A stretch of DNA of 64,000 nt, from NCBI RefSeq assembly GCF_003173595.1, contig NZ_QGNZ01000001.1:1426001-1490000 (forward strand). The letters are read 5' to 3'. The notes beneath the pieces are model-generated. The model did not search any database. It was not told the origin of the DNA and saw only the letters and a list, made by a program, of their open reading frames with translations. The translations under genes and the position numbers were made by a program. Source of the DNA: Pedobacter yonginensis. GTDB taxonomy: Bacteria > Bacteroidota > Bacteroidia > Sphingobacteriales > Sphingobacteriaceae. This document shows positions 45,562 to 54,283 of the stretch, piece by piece (position 1 is the first letter of the stretch; every line of letters starts with the position of its first letter).

Positions 45562-46248
45562 CTAAACCGTACGGATAGTGTTTATTGCTGGTACCCATTC
45601 GTGTTTGCCACAGCGCGTACATTGCTGTTTACTTTCCAGCTCCTCCACATTTCCACAGCGGGTACAGGCATACAAACCCTTTTGTGCAATATGCTCCGAC
45701 CTAAGACTATAGGGCTTAGGGAATATGGGAAGCCCTTGCTTGGTTTCTTTCACATCATAGTATAAAAAACTCACTTGGCCGTTGGTTTCTAGCACGGCTA
45801 TTCTAACCTGCCCCAAGTGCTCAATATTCTGCACGCGCATCTCCGCAAAAAATTCATCCTTTGCAAAGTTGGAATCGCCCGCTTCCGAAAGACTAAATTT
45901 ACCTTCTTCTATGATGTACATCGGTTCACCTTCCAGTAAACGTTCTACTTTTTCGCTCTTTGATGTGAGATAGGTAATTAACCTGTAAACCATTAAGATA
46001 ACCGCAAATACCACCAATGCCGGCAATATCGCAACATCTTGATTAAACATCGGGTCGCCCGCGGCCGAGCCCAGCGCAATGATAATGGCAACCTCAAATA
46101 TACTTAACTGACGCACACCTTTCTTGCCTGTGGAGCGGAGAAATAATAGCACTAACACGAACATGATTACAGTTCTAATTACAATCTCTAAGGTTAGCGA
46201 AAGATCAAGGTCGTTTAAAAAGATGGTGGTCCATTCGGGTTTATTCAT
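45562..46248 (-). CDS. DUF421 (YetF-like) membrane protein with a C-terminal zinc ribbon
   Basis: 228 residues. Three N-terminal helices and the soluble domain (EPMYIIEEGKFSLSEA, LGQVRIAVLETNGQVSFLYY) match DUF421/YetF. The C-terminus adds a ribbon with CTRC (195-198) and CTRC (210-213), likely binding zinc. This tail is not part of the YetF core. Function is unknown; Bacillus YetF homologues have been linked to spore germination, which does not transfer here. Confidence 0.88.
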   Translation of the reverse strand: MNKPEWTTIFLNDLDLSLTLEIVIRTVIMFVLVLLFLRSTGKKGVRQLSIFEVAIIIALGSAAGDPMFNQDVAILPALVVFAVILMVYRLITYLTSKSEKVERLLEGEPMYIIEEGKFSLSEAGDSNFAKDEFFAEMRVQNIEHLGQVRIAVLETNGQVSFLYYDVKETKQGLPIFPKPYSLRSEHIAQKGLYACTRCGNVEELESKQQCTRCGKHEWVPAINTIRTV

Positions 46249-46573
46249 TTTCCTTTTTTATAAACCAACACTAGAAAAAGAAAATTGTTGTACTTGGTTA
46301 GAGCATATCGGCAAATAGTTTCGAATAATAGTGCTTTTCGACTAAACCTTTTGCCCCTATAAATAACATTTTTATACATTTTGAGGGAAGGAATTGGCCC
46401 ACAATTGATTACCTAGCTGATTTACTGGTAAAAAACGCACCTACCTGTAAAGCTTACGTTTTTATCACATGGATTGGAAAACACAACATGAAGGATATGA
46501 TTGGCGAAAAATTAAACAATCGCAAGATTTCGGAGTTAATAAAGGTAAAGATCAATTATACTCCACCTACAAT
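46249..46573. other. Divergent intergenic region, 325 bp
   Basis: It separates the leftward DUF421 gene from the rightward GT4 gene. The GT4 frame is open from 46469, but the conserved start is at 46574. No convincing promoter box, RNA or repeat is seen. Confidence 0.5.
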
Positions 46574-47659
46574 ATGAAAATCGGCATTATCGCTCATTTA
46601 AAACATCCAATAAAAACACCCTTTGCAGGTGGCTTAGAAGTCTTCACCCATCAAATTACAACATTATTAGTCGAACAAGGGCATGAAGTGCTACTATTTG
46701 CCAGTTCCAAATCAGACGAAACCCTGCCTGTACATGCTATTCTATCGGATGACGATTATGATGAGGATAGCGGATTCAGGATTAAGAGAAAAGATCTTCC
46801 TTCAGAATATATTGCAGAACATCATGCTTATTTCAAACTGATGAACTCGATTGATGATTTTGGGTTCGACGTTATTTTTAACAACTCCCTTCACTATATT
46901 CCAATTACAATGGCAAATACCATAAAAACGCCAATGTTAACGGTTCTGCATACCCCACCATTTTACGAACTCGGTTTAGCCATTCAAGCCGAACGTAAAC
47001 ACCCGGTAATAAATTACGTAACCGTTTCGGAGCAAAGTGCCATTAATTGGAAACATTTAATTGAAAGTTGCCCTGTAATACCGAATGGAATTATGATTGA
47101 CGATTGGACAAGCAGTTTGCATCCAAATGAAGAGTGTTATGCAGTATGGTTTGGAAGAATACACCCTGATAAAGGTTTGCACTTCGCTATTGAAGCTTGC
47201 AAAAAAGCGGGCATCAAATTAAAAGTTGCAGGCGGAATTGCAGATCGCGATTATCATAGACATAAAATTCTTCCATTGGTTGATGAAAATGTCGAATTCC
47301 TAGGACTCTTAAATCAAAAGGAATTGAATAAACTAATTTGCGGCGCACGCGTTTGCGTAATTACCCCTTGTTGGCAAGAACCTTTCGGTTTAGTGGTGGC
47401 TGAAGCCATGGCATGCGGTACGCCAATTGCTGGCTTTAAAATGGGTGCTCTTCCAGAATTAATCGATGAATTTTCGGGGATATTGGTTGATTTTAAAGAT
47501 TCAACAGCCTTAGCCGAAGCCATTAATAAATCGCAATTATTGGACAGAAAAAAGGTGGCAGCGGCTGCACAACAATACGACATCAAAAAAATGACAGCTA
47601 GATACGAGCAACTGCTTGAACAAGTAGCGAATAAACAAATGGCCATGACCGCATCCTAA
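46574..47659 (+). CDS. Glycosyltransferase family 4
   Basis: 361 residues from ATG 46574, where MKIGIIAHLKHPIKTPFAGGLEVF begins the GT-B N-terminal domain; an upstream ATG at 46469 adds 35 non-conserved residues. C-terminal features: FGRIHPDKGLHFAIEA and the nucleotide-sugar motif PCWQEPFGLVVAEAMACGTPIAGF with its ExxxxxxxE. It transfers a sugar from a nucleotide donor; the acceptor is unknown. First gene of a four-gene cluster; its stop shares one base with the next start (TAATG). Confidence 0.92.
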   Translation: MKIGIIAHLKHPIKTPFAGGLEVFTHQITTLLVEQGHEVLLFASSKSDETLPVHAILSDDDYDEDSGFRIKRKDLPSEYIAEHHAYFKLMNSIDDFGFDVIFNNSLHYIPITMANTIKTPMLTVLHTPPFYELGLAIQAERKHPVINYVTVSEQSAINWKHLIESCPVIPNGIMIDDWTSSLHPNEECYAVWFGRIHPDKGLHFAIEACKKAGIKLKVAGGIADRDYHRHKILPLVDENVEFLGLLNQKELNKLICGARVCVITPCWQEPFGLVVAEAMACGTPIAGFKMGALPELIDEFSGILVDFKDSTALAEAINKSQLLDRKKVAAAAQQYDIKKMTARYEQLLEQVANKQMAMTAS

Positions 47660-48807
47660 TGATTGAGATAGAACAACAATATACAAGCAAAACCTACCTT
47701 TTGGAGGGCCTTAGAGAAACCCTAAAGGAAATTGAGGCGCATGCTGCTGCATCAGAACATGATCCAGAGGGACTAAAAAAAGAGTTTCAATGGCTTAAAA
47801 AGAGTGGCCTGTTGGCTGTAGTATTGCCTGGAGAACCATTGGATTTTAATTTCCCCAATATGACTGCAATGCTCGAGCTATTGAAAGAGGTAGGTAAAGC
47901 AAACCTTTCGGTGGGGCGAATTTTTGAAGGACACATTAATACGTTGTATTTGATTCATCTTTATGCCAGCCCCGAGCAACGCACCAAGTGGTACGATGGC
48001 GTTAGAGACCATGGGCATCTCTTTGGCGTATGGAACACCCAAGCCCAAAATGGCATCGTGTTTTTAAAGAATGAAGAGCAATTCCAAATACAGGGAAGCA
48101 AAACCTTCTGCTCTGGCGTGGGTATAGTTGACCGTGCACTGGTTACCGGAAATATAGATAGCGAGGATAGAAAAGGCTGGCAAATGAGCATTGTTGATAT
48201 GTCTAAAATTGGCATTGATAGAGTCGATCAAGACAGTTGGAAACCATTGGGCATGAAGGCATCAAGAAGTTATACAGTTGATTTTTCTGGCTATGTAATT
48301 GATGCATCAGACTTTATATCTCCGCCAGGAACATACCTCACACAGCCTTACTTTAGTGGTGGAGCCATTCGATTTGCTGCCGTGCACCTTGGTGGTGCGG
48401 AAGCCGTTGCCGAGCATACCATTACCTATTTAAAGGAGTTGGGCAGGACCGAAGATCCAATTCAGCGAATGAGAATTGCTAAAATAATGATGCAATTGGT
48501 TTCTGGCAGGCTTTGGTTGGAAAAAGCTGGACACAATTACGATGAATGGTCCAACACAAGCGGGGAAAGTGAAAAACTTATTGCCTTTGCAAATATGACA
48601 AGGGTAAGCATTGAAGATATCTGTTTGCAGATTATGGACGAAAGCAATAAGTGCGTGGGTGCTAGAGGACTTATGGCGCCCTACCAACTGGAACGCATTT
48701 TTAGAGATCTTACTTTCTATCTCCGCCAGCCGGCACCAGATGCCACCCGATTAAACGTAGCCGATTTTTTCATCAAACAAAAGAAAACCTATGGATTCGG
48801 CATTTAA
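47659..48807 (+). CDS. Acyl-CoA dehydrogenase family flavoprotein
   Basis: 382 residues. It has the ACAD layout: an alpha domain, a beta domain (LFGVWNTQAQNGI, GSKTFCSGVGIVDRALV, WKPLGMKASRSYTVDFSGYVI) and a C-terminal helical bundle (DESNKCVGARGLMAPYQLERIFRDLTFYLRQ). Members oxidise acyl-thioesters or act as flavin oxidases or monooxygenases. Its place among glycosyltransferases suggests modification of a small molecule rather than fatty-acid breakdown. The end overlaps the next gene by 17 bp. Confidence 0.85.
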   Translation: MIEIEQQYTSKTYLLEGLRETLKEIEAHAAASEHDPEGLKKEFQWLKKSGLLAVVLPGEPLDFNFPNMTAMLELLKEVGKANLSVGRIFEGHINTLYLIHLYASPEQRTKWYDGVRDHGHLFGVWNTQAQNGIVFLKNEEQFQIQGSKTFCSGVGIVDRALVTGNIDSEDRKGWQMSIVDMSKIGIDRVDQDSWKPLGMKASRSYTVDFSGYVIDASDFISPPGTYLTQPYFSGGAIRFAAVHLGGAEAVAEHTITYLKELGRTEDPIQRMRIAKIMMQLVSGRLWLEKAGHNYDEWSNTSGESEKLIAFANMTRVSIEDICLQIMDESNKCVGARGLMAPYQLERIFRDLTFYLRQPAPDATRLNVADFFIKQKKTYGFGI

Positions 48808-50116
48808 GATAGAAAGCTTCGAGCAGTCTGCTAAAGAAATCAGTGTGTCAGATTTAAAATCCATAAATCGATGCTTAGTATTGGTTCCGCATCCTGACGA
48901 TGAATCATTGGCTTGCGCAGGCTTAATTGCGAAACTAAATAAGCAGGGGGCGCAGGTGAAATTTATTTTAACCACAGATGGTAGCCAATCGCATCCAAAT
49001 TCAAAGTTGTATCCCGCACAAAGATTGGCGAAGCTCCGCGAAGAAGAACTCAAGGAAGCCATTACTCTATTGGGATTGAGCCCCAATACCATAAGCTTTT
49101 ACAAAGGTCGAGATTCTGCATTGCCAGCCCGCGGTGAAGATGGCTTTGAAAATTTGGTATCCCGTTTGGCTACAGATTTGGATGGATTTAAACCCGATTT
49201 GGTGTTGGTGCCTTACGAGCTCGACCCACATCGCGATCACCGTGCAACTTGGCAAATGCTGATGGCGGCATTAGAACGGGGAAATGTTAACCGACCAAGA
49301 ATTTGGGAATATCCAATATGGCTTTACGAACTTGCCGATGAAAGGGATTTACCCAAACTCGGAAATGACGAACTAAAGTACCTGAACATCGCATCAGAAA
49401 TTGAATTAAAAAAGAAATGCATTAATGCGCATAGCTCTCAAACCACAAAATTGATTGACGATGATCCGACTGGATTTATATTAAGTGAAAAAATGATCGC
49501 CAATTTTACTACAGGGCGAGAATATTTCATGGAAAGAGGCAAGATCAATCCCAATGCAAGCCTCTCCGAAGATTATTTTGAGACGCTTTATAGCAGTAAC
49601 ATCGATCCTTGGAACTTTGAAAAAAGTGAATACGAACGCGAAAAATATGCTACATCCATACAGGCAATCCCACAAAGACAGTATGAAATGGGTTTGGAAA
49701 TCGGCTGTTCGATAGGTATTTTCACCAATATGATTCAGGCGCTTTGTAGCAAGCTCATCGCGATGGACATTAGCGGCACCGCTTTGCAAGAAGCGAAAAT
49801 CCGCTTGGCAAATCAAAATCATGTGGAATTTAGGCTTGGTGGCATTCCTCAAAATTTTCCTTCAGAACACTTCGATTTGATGGTGATGAGTGAAGTTGGC
49901 TATTATCTATCCATGGACGATTTGATGGTGACCAAAAATTTGATTGAAAAACAATTGAATGCAGGCGGAATTTTACTTTTGGTACACTGGACGCACTTTG
50001 TAGTGGATTATCCTTTATCTGGTGATGAAGTACACGCCTGTTTTTTAAATTCTTCTTTAAAACATTTAAATGGCTCCCGAACGCCAGATTACCGAATAGA
50101 TGTTTTCCAAAAATAA
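48791..50116 (+). CDS. Bifunctional PIG-L deacetylase / SAM-dependent methyltransferase
   Basis: 441 residues. The first half (about 25-240) is a PIG-L/LmbE zinc deacetylase: LVPHPDDESLACAG (HPDDE, about 34-38) and ELDPHRDHRATW. The second half (about 255-440) is a class I methyltransferase of the NodS type, with GLEIGCSIGIFT (near 298), AMDISGTALQEAK and MSEVGYY. It could remove an N-acetyl group from a sugar and then methylate the product. The parallel with mycothiol and bacillithiol pathways (GT4 plus PIG-L) is suggestive only. Confidence 0.9.
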   Translation: MDSAFKIESFEQSAKEISVSDLKSINRCLVLVPHPDDESLACAGLIAKLNKQGAQVKFILTTDGSQSHPNSKLYPAQRLAKLREEELKEAITLLGLSPNTISFYKGRDSALPARGEDGFENLVSRLATDLDGFKPDLVLVPYELDPHRDHRATWQMLMAALERGNVNRPRIWEYPIWLYELADERDLPKLGNDELKYLNIASEIELKKKCINAHSSQTTKLIDDDPTGFILSEKMIANFTTGREYFMERGKINPNASLSEDYFETLYSSNIDPWNFEKSEYEREKYATSIQAIPQRQYEMGLEIGCSIGIFTNMIQALCSKLIAMDISGTALQEAKIRLANQNHVEFRLGGIPQNFPSEHFDLMVMSEVGYYLSMDDLMVTKNLIEKQLNAGGILLLVHWTHFVVDYPLSGDEVHACFLNSSLKHLNGSRTPDYRIDVFQK

Positions 50117-50123
50117 TTACGAA

Positions 50124-51179
50124 ATGGCTACCTCCATTGCATTTTACATCCACCACCATGGTTCTGGTCATTTAATGAGGGCTTTGCAAATTGTTAAAGC
50201 CCTGGGTGATGTTCCAATAATCTTGATGGGAAGTGGACTATCAAATGTTAAAGATTTGCCCGTAAATGTATCGATTGTGCATTTACCATTTGATACAGCC
50301 CAAAATGATGATGAACAATTGGTTTTGGAAGACACATCCATGGGTTTTCATTACGCTCCAATTGGTGTAAAGGGAATTAGAGAAAGAGCGGCAATGATGA
50401 CGGCCATTTTTCGAGAAGCTTATCCATTAATTTTAGTGGTAGATGTTTCGGTAGAAGTTGCGTTGCTCGCACGCCTCTCAGGAATTCCGACAATCATCAT
50501 GCGTCAGCATGGTAAACGCGACGACCTACCCCATGTATTGGCCTACCGCAGTGCGGAACTGCTGGTTGCCCCATTTTCCGAATCGATGTACCAGGGCCAG
50601 AAAGACGAAAACTATCAAAAAACCTTTTTTACGGGTGGCTTTTCGAGGTTTGACCAGCTGGGGCCTACGGATAAAACTGATGGAAAAACGGTTTCAATCT
50701 TAATTGGCAAAGGTGGCACTTCATTTAACTTATCTGTTATAGAATATATCGCAAAATGTTGCCCATCTTATCGCTTTCATGTAATCGGACTGCAAGCAAG
50801 TCAAGATTTGGGGCTGAACAATGTTGTTTTCCACGGACAAACGACAAAGCCAATTGAGTTGATGAATGCATCTGATTTGATTATTGGCAACACGGGTCAT
50901 AATACGGTTATGGAAGTAGCCACATTAAATAAGCGCTTTATTGGCGTACCCGAAAATCGCCCATTTGATGAGCAGGTGTGTAAAGGAGAAGCTATTCGCC
51001 ACCTTTCTGGTATTGCGATTTTATCTCCTGATGAACTTTTATCTGCAAATTGGTTCGGCTTAATAACGGAATTAAAAGCGAAAAAGGTAAACTGGGAAGA
51101 AACCATAAACCCAAAGGCATTGGAAGAGCTGGCTCAAGTGATTTTGACTACAGCGCAAAAGCTATTTTCGGGGCATTAA
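50124..51179 (+). CDS. GT28/MurG-like glycosyltransferase
   Basis: 351 residues from ATG 50124, where MATSIAFYIHHHGSGHLMRA starts the first GT-B strand with its HHHGSGH loop; an ATG at 50100 would overlap the previous gene. The C-terminal half has ILIGKGGTSFNL, ELMNASDLIIGNTGHNTVMEVATLNKRFIGVPE and a donor-binding region like MurG. Fourth gene of the cluster; its stop interlocks with that of the convergent GT2 gene. Confidence 0.82.
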   Translation: MATSIAFYIHHHGSGHLMRALQIVKALGDVPIILMGSGLSNVKDLPVNVSIVHLPFDTAQNDDEQLVLEDTSMGFHYAPIGVKGIRERAAMMTAIFREAYPLILVVDVSVEVALLARLSGIPTIIMRQHGKRDDLPHVLAYRSAELLVAPFSESMYQGQKDENYQKTFFTGGFSRFDQLGPTDKTDGKTVSILIGKGGTSFNLSVIEYIAKCCPSYRFHVIGLQASQDLGLNNVVFHGQTTKPIELMNASDLIIGNTGHNTVMEVATLNKRFIGVPENRPFDEQVCKGEAIRHLSGIAILSPDELLSANWFGLITELKAKKVNWEETINPKALEELAQVILTTAQKLFSGH

Positions 51180-52000
51180 TCTTTAACGGCCTGTTCAATT
51201 TGCAAGGGTTTCGGAAGTCTCAGCACCTCGATTTTATCAGGCTTCCTGATCACCAACCCCATTTCTTCAAATTTATTAATCCAACCCTCCATAGGCCAGA
51301 TTTTCCATTTTTGGTAAAAGCATTCAGCATTGGAAATGATATCCCTAAAATGATTTAAGGGTGGCGAATAGCTTGGATGATGCTGGTGAAATGCAAGTGC
51401 ATCAATTGTTTTTAATGGGATTTGTACGGCCCTCGCCTTGAAAGCAAAATCGGTATCCTCACCGCCGTAGCCTATAAAATCTTCATCAAAACCTCCAATT
51501 GAATTAAAGATTGATTTGCTACAGGCGAAATTAAGCGACCAAAACAATTCATAGGGAAGAGGATTTACACCCGCCCGAATGGGATCGGGCCTGCTTAAAG
51601 CAATGAGTTGTTTTAAAAATTGAGGATGCTCATCGGCGTTATTCTGCAAATATCTAACTTGGCCAACCAACAAACTTTCTGATTGCTTGGCAGATGCATA
51701 ATTAGCGATTAGGTTGGCATCTGCGATACAGTCAACATCCAAGAAAATCAACAAATCTCCACTCGCCTCTTTTGCCGCACGGTTACGCGCAGAAGCAAGC
51801 GGTAGCGTACCTGTGTGGTTAAGCCGAATGGTTTTAACTTGAAATGGTAACACTTCAATTGCGCAGGGCTCTTGGTTCATGAACACCACAATAACTTCAT
51901 GGGGTGGCGTTGTGCTTTGTTTTAATCCCTCTACAAAATTACGGAAGGCCTTTTCCCTCCCGCTCACCAACGTTAAAACCGAAATAAGTAATTTGTCCAT
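51176..52000 (-). CDS. Glycosyltransferase family 2
   Basis: 274 residues from ATG 52000, one base after the stop of the upstream gene; the frame continues to 52039 but MDKLLISVLTLVSGREKAF is the normal GT-A start. DxD is DVDCIAD (near 96-102), and ASGDLLIFLDVDC, GGFDEDFIGYGGEDTDFAFKA (the acceptor-binding ED motif) are typical. Cytoplasmic, no membrane helix. Likely modifies the same product as the convergent cluster. Confidence 0.9.
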   Translation of the reverse strand: MDKLLISVLTLVSGREKAFRNFVEGLKQSTTPPHEVIVVFMNQEPCAIEVLPFQVKTIRLNHTGTLPLASARNRAAKEASGDLLIFLDVDCIADANLIANYASAKQSESLLVGQVRYLQNNADEHPQFLKQLIALSRPDPIRAGVNPLPYELFWSLNFACSKSIFNSIGGFDEDFIGYGGEDTDFAFKARAVQIPLKTIDALAFHQHHPSYSPPLNHFRDIISNAECFYQKWKIWPMEGWINKFEEMGLVIRKPDKIEVLRLPKPLQIEQAVKD

Positions 52001-52001
52001 C

Positions 52002-53204
52002 CTACCCTGCCATAGCGCCAGTGCCCTGTAATAATTCACCTTCCAGTTTCCTTAAACGGGGCGTGCTTTTCTGATTAAAATGCATCCGCATGGTTTTGAT
52101 GGCCGAGTCGATAGATTCTAATGCCAATGCCGGGTGATCGAGTTGTAAGAGCAATTGATCAACCTTTTCCCAAAGCGATTCAAAATACACGCTTTCATCA
52201 AAAACCTTAAGTAATTCGCTATCGTTTACCTTTGCCCAGCTTGCCAACCTTGTAATATTTATCATGGAACATCCACCAGTACTTGCAAGTTTCCAAATGC
52301 TTCGTAAACGATTTTTAAATTCAAATTTAAACATCAGTGTAGCCAACGATTCTACCTTTTGCTGTTCGCTTCTCAAACTCATATCAGACCATTGCTGTAA
52401 CTGAACGGAGAATCCGAATTCTACACGCCCCTCTAACCTCCCTGATGTATAAATGCGAACCTTTGGCGAGTGGCGAATTTTGGCATCAATTCTATTCAAT
52501 GCTTTCCTAAATTCTTCATCTTCCAGATATGGGATAACGGGTAATCGTCCAGCTTTATCATAAATTTCGCAAGTAACCGCCAAACTTGGCCCATAACATT
52601 GAAAATGGCGTGGCCACGGATCGGTTTCTCTGGGATCGATAACAGATTCTAACCGCGTTTTTAAGAAACGATAGGTTACATCTCTTAAATGCTGGCGCTT
52701 GCTAATTGCAGGTGTGTTTTTGGGTAAAATTCGACCACCGATAACATCTGCACCGCCATCAATTTCAGATGTGATATGATGCACCCAATCTGGAGCAACC
52801 TCACTATCTGCATCTGTAGATACAATGATTCCTTTTGCGCCAGCAACGCTCATCAACCTACGATAAGCGGCATCCATTAGCAAACGTCTTGCAGTACCGA
52901 TGTGTGCATATGGCGCTTCAAGCTGAATGCATGCAGCAAAAAGATTAAAATCAGGATGCTGTTTTTTATATTCCATGCAAATTGCATAGGTGCTATCGCT
53001 GCAATTATTAGCCAAAACCAACACTTCGTAGGTAGAAGCATTAATGGGCATACCCTGTTCATCTACCTGCATCCGCAAGGCATCAAGCGCCTGAACGATG
53101 AAGTCAGCTTCGTTTTTTGCCGGCACAATAACGGATAGGCGTAGTGAAGTATTCGGTTCTGAGCAAAAAAGATGGTCAGCCTGAATGGGTAAATTTTGAT
53201 TCAT
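52002..53204 (-). CDS. Glycosyltransferase family 2, larger paralogue
   Basis: 400 residues. GT-A features: LRLSVIVPAKNEADFIVQALDAL, VLVLANNCSDSTYAI, GIIVSTDADSEVAPDW (DxD), GGRILPKNT and LEDEEFRKALN. A C-terminal helical extension (about 280-400) contains no recognised motif. It is the first gene of a two-gene GT2 unit facing the GT4 cluster. Acceptor unknown. Confidence 0.88.
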   Translation of the reverse strand: MNQNLPIQADHLFCSEPNTSLRLSVIVPAKNEADFIVQALDALRMQVDEQGMPINASTYEVLVLANNCSDSTYAICMEYKKQHPDFNLFAACIQLEAPYAHIGTARRLLMDAAYRRLMSVAGAKGIIVSTDADSEVAPDWVHHITSEIDGGADVIGGRILPKNTPAISKRQHLRDVTYRFLKTRLESVIDPRETDPWPRHFQCYGPSLAVTCEIYDKAGRLPVIPYLEDEEFRKALNRIDAKIRHSPKVRIYTSGRLEGRVEFGFSVQLQQWSDMSLRSEQQKVESLATLMFKFEFKNRLRSIWKLASTGGCSMINITRLASWAKVNDSELLKVFDESVYFESLWEKVDQLLLQLDHPALALESIDSAIKTMRMHFNQKSTPRLRKLEGELLQGTGAMAG

Positions 53205-53486
53205 AGGTTTTGATTGAGTTGGCGTTACAGTTTCAGCTAGAGTATAATCTTTTTGATAAATGATGTGTGATTGAGCGTCATATCAACAACACTACATTTT
53301 GATTATTTGTTTAGCCTATTTATTCATTAAGAATTTATGCCATCTCCTTAAGACTGAATGTAGAATCTCCATCAGCGAAGCCAATGCCAAGATTACCGAC
53401 CATGATACACCTATAAGTTTTAAAGTTTTTGGAGACACGCTCACTTTCATTAAGAAATTAATATAGTTTTGGTAAAAAACAAGTTT

Positions 53487-53945
53487 ATGCTTATTGTAGA
53501 GAGTTTTGAGGAATATGAGTCGTATTTGGGCAAGCAACTTGGTATTTCCCAATGGCATAAAATTGACCAGGAACAGATCAATAGATTTGCTGATGCGACT
53601 TTAGATCATCAATGGATTCATGTAGATAAGACTAAAGCGGAAAACGAAGGTCCGTTTAAATCTACAATTGCCCATGGCTATCTAACCTTGTCGCTCATTC
53701 CGTACTTATGGAAGCAGATTGCAGACATTCGCAATACCAAAATGGAAATCAACTATGGCATAGAATATTTTAAATTTGGCCAGCCTGTTTTGGTCGATCA
53801 CGAAGTTCAACTTAAGGCCAAACTCATTTCTATTACTAACTTAAGAGGCATTACTAAAGTGGTTATCGAATCTATTTTATGCATTAAAGATCAGCCAAAG
53901 CCGGCATACACTGGCGAGGTGGTTTTTCTGTATCACTTTAACTAG
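53487..53945 (+). CDS. MaoC-family (R)-specific enoyl-CoA hydratase-like protein
   Basis: 152 residues from ATG 53487; the TTG at 53469 is less likely. The hydratase-2 motif ATLDHQWIHVDKTKAENEGPF followed by STIAHGYLTLSL gives the catalytic Asp and His. Hot-dog fold, hydrating trans-2-enoyl-CoA to (R)-3-hydroxyacyl-CoA. It stands alone between the glycosyltransferase cluster and a repeat region. Confidence 0.9.
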   Translation: MLIVESFEEYESYLGKQLGISQWHKIDQEQINRFADATLDHQWIHVDKTKAENEGPFKSTIAHGYLTLSLIPYLWKQIADIRNTKMEINYGIEYFKFGQPVLVDHEVQLKAKLISITNLRGITKVVIESILCIKDQPKPAYTGEVVFLYHFN

Positions 53946-54283
53946 TTAGAGATTTAGAGATTTAATAAAAACATCTTTGAATGATTTCTTAGATAATATC
54001 GAAAGAATCCCTCAGTGATCCGTCTCCTCTACTGGAGCGAAGCGGAATGGAGAGATCCTTGAAATTACCAAAGTTCAAGGATTTCTCCACTACGGTCGAA
54101 ATGAACGTCCCTTTAATACGGTCGCAAGAACCCCTCAGCAATCCGTCTTCTCGACTGGAGCGCAGCGGAATGGAGAGATCCTTGAAGCTAAAAACAAAAA
54201 TCCGGGTGTTGGTCGGGAAATGTTTTCTCTACCTTTGAGCTGTGGATTCTTAATTCCAACAAACAAATCCAACCTAATGCTGA
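53946..54283. other. Intergenic region with two copies of a dispersed-type repeat
   Basis: Holds the repeat at 54009-54185 and nothing that looks like a gene; open frames here are translations of the repeat. The ends of the MaoC gene and egtD face each other across it. Confidence 0.6.
54009..54185. repeat. Two direct copies of a ~54-bp repeat with internal dyad
   Basis: CCCTCAG at 54009 and again at 54132 starts two copies, 123 bp apart, that share GCGGAATGGAGAGATCCTTG. Between them ATCCTTGAA and TTCAAGGAT form a 9-bp inverted repeat. The style (GGTCGAAATGAAC) is typical of dispersed intergenic repeats in Bacteroidota genomes. Confidence 0.7.

Noticed and set aside
54047..54238. 63-codon open frame on the plus strand
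   Set aside because: It is a translation of the two repeat copies.
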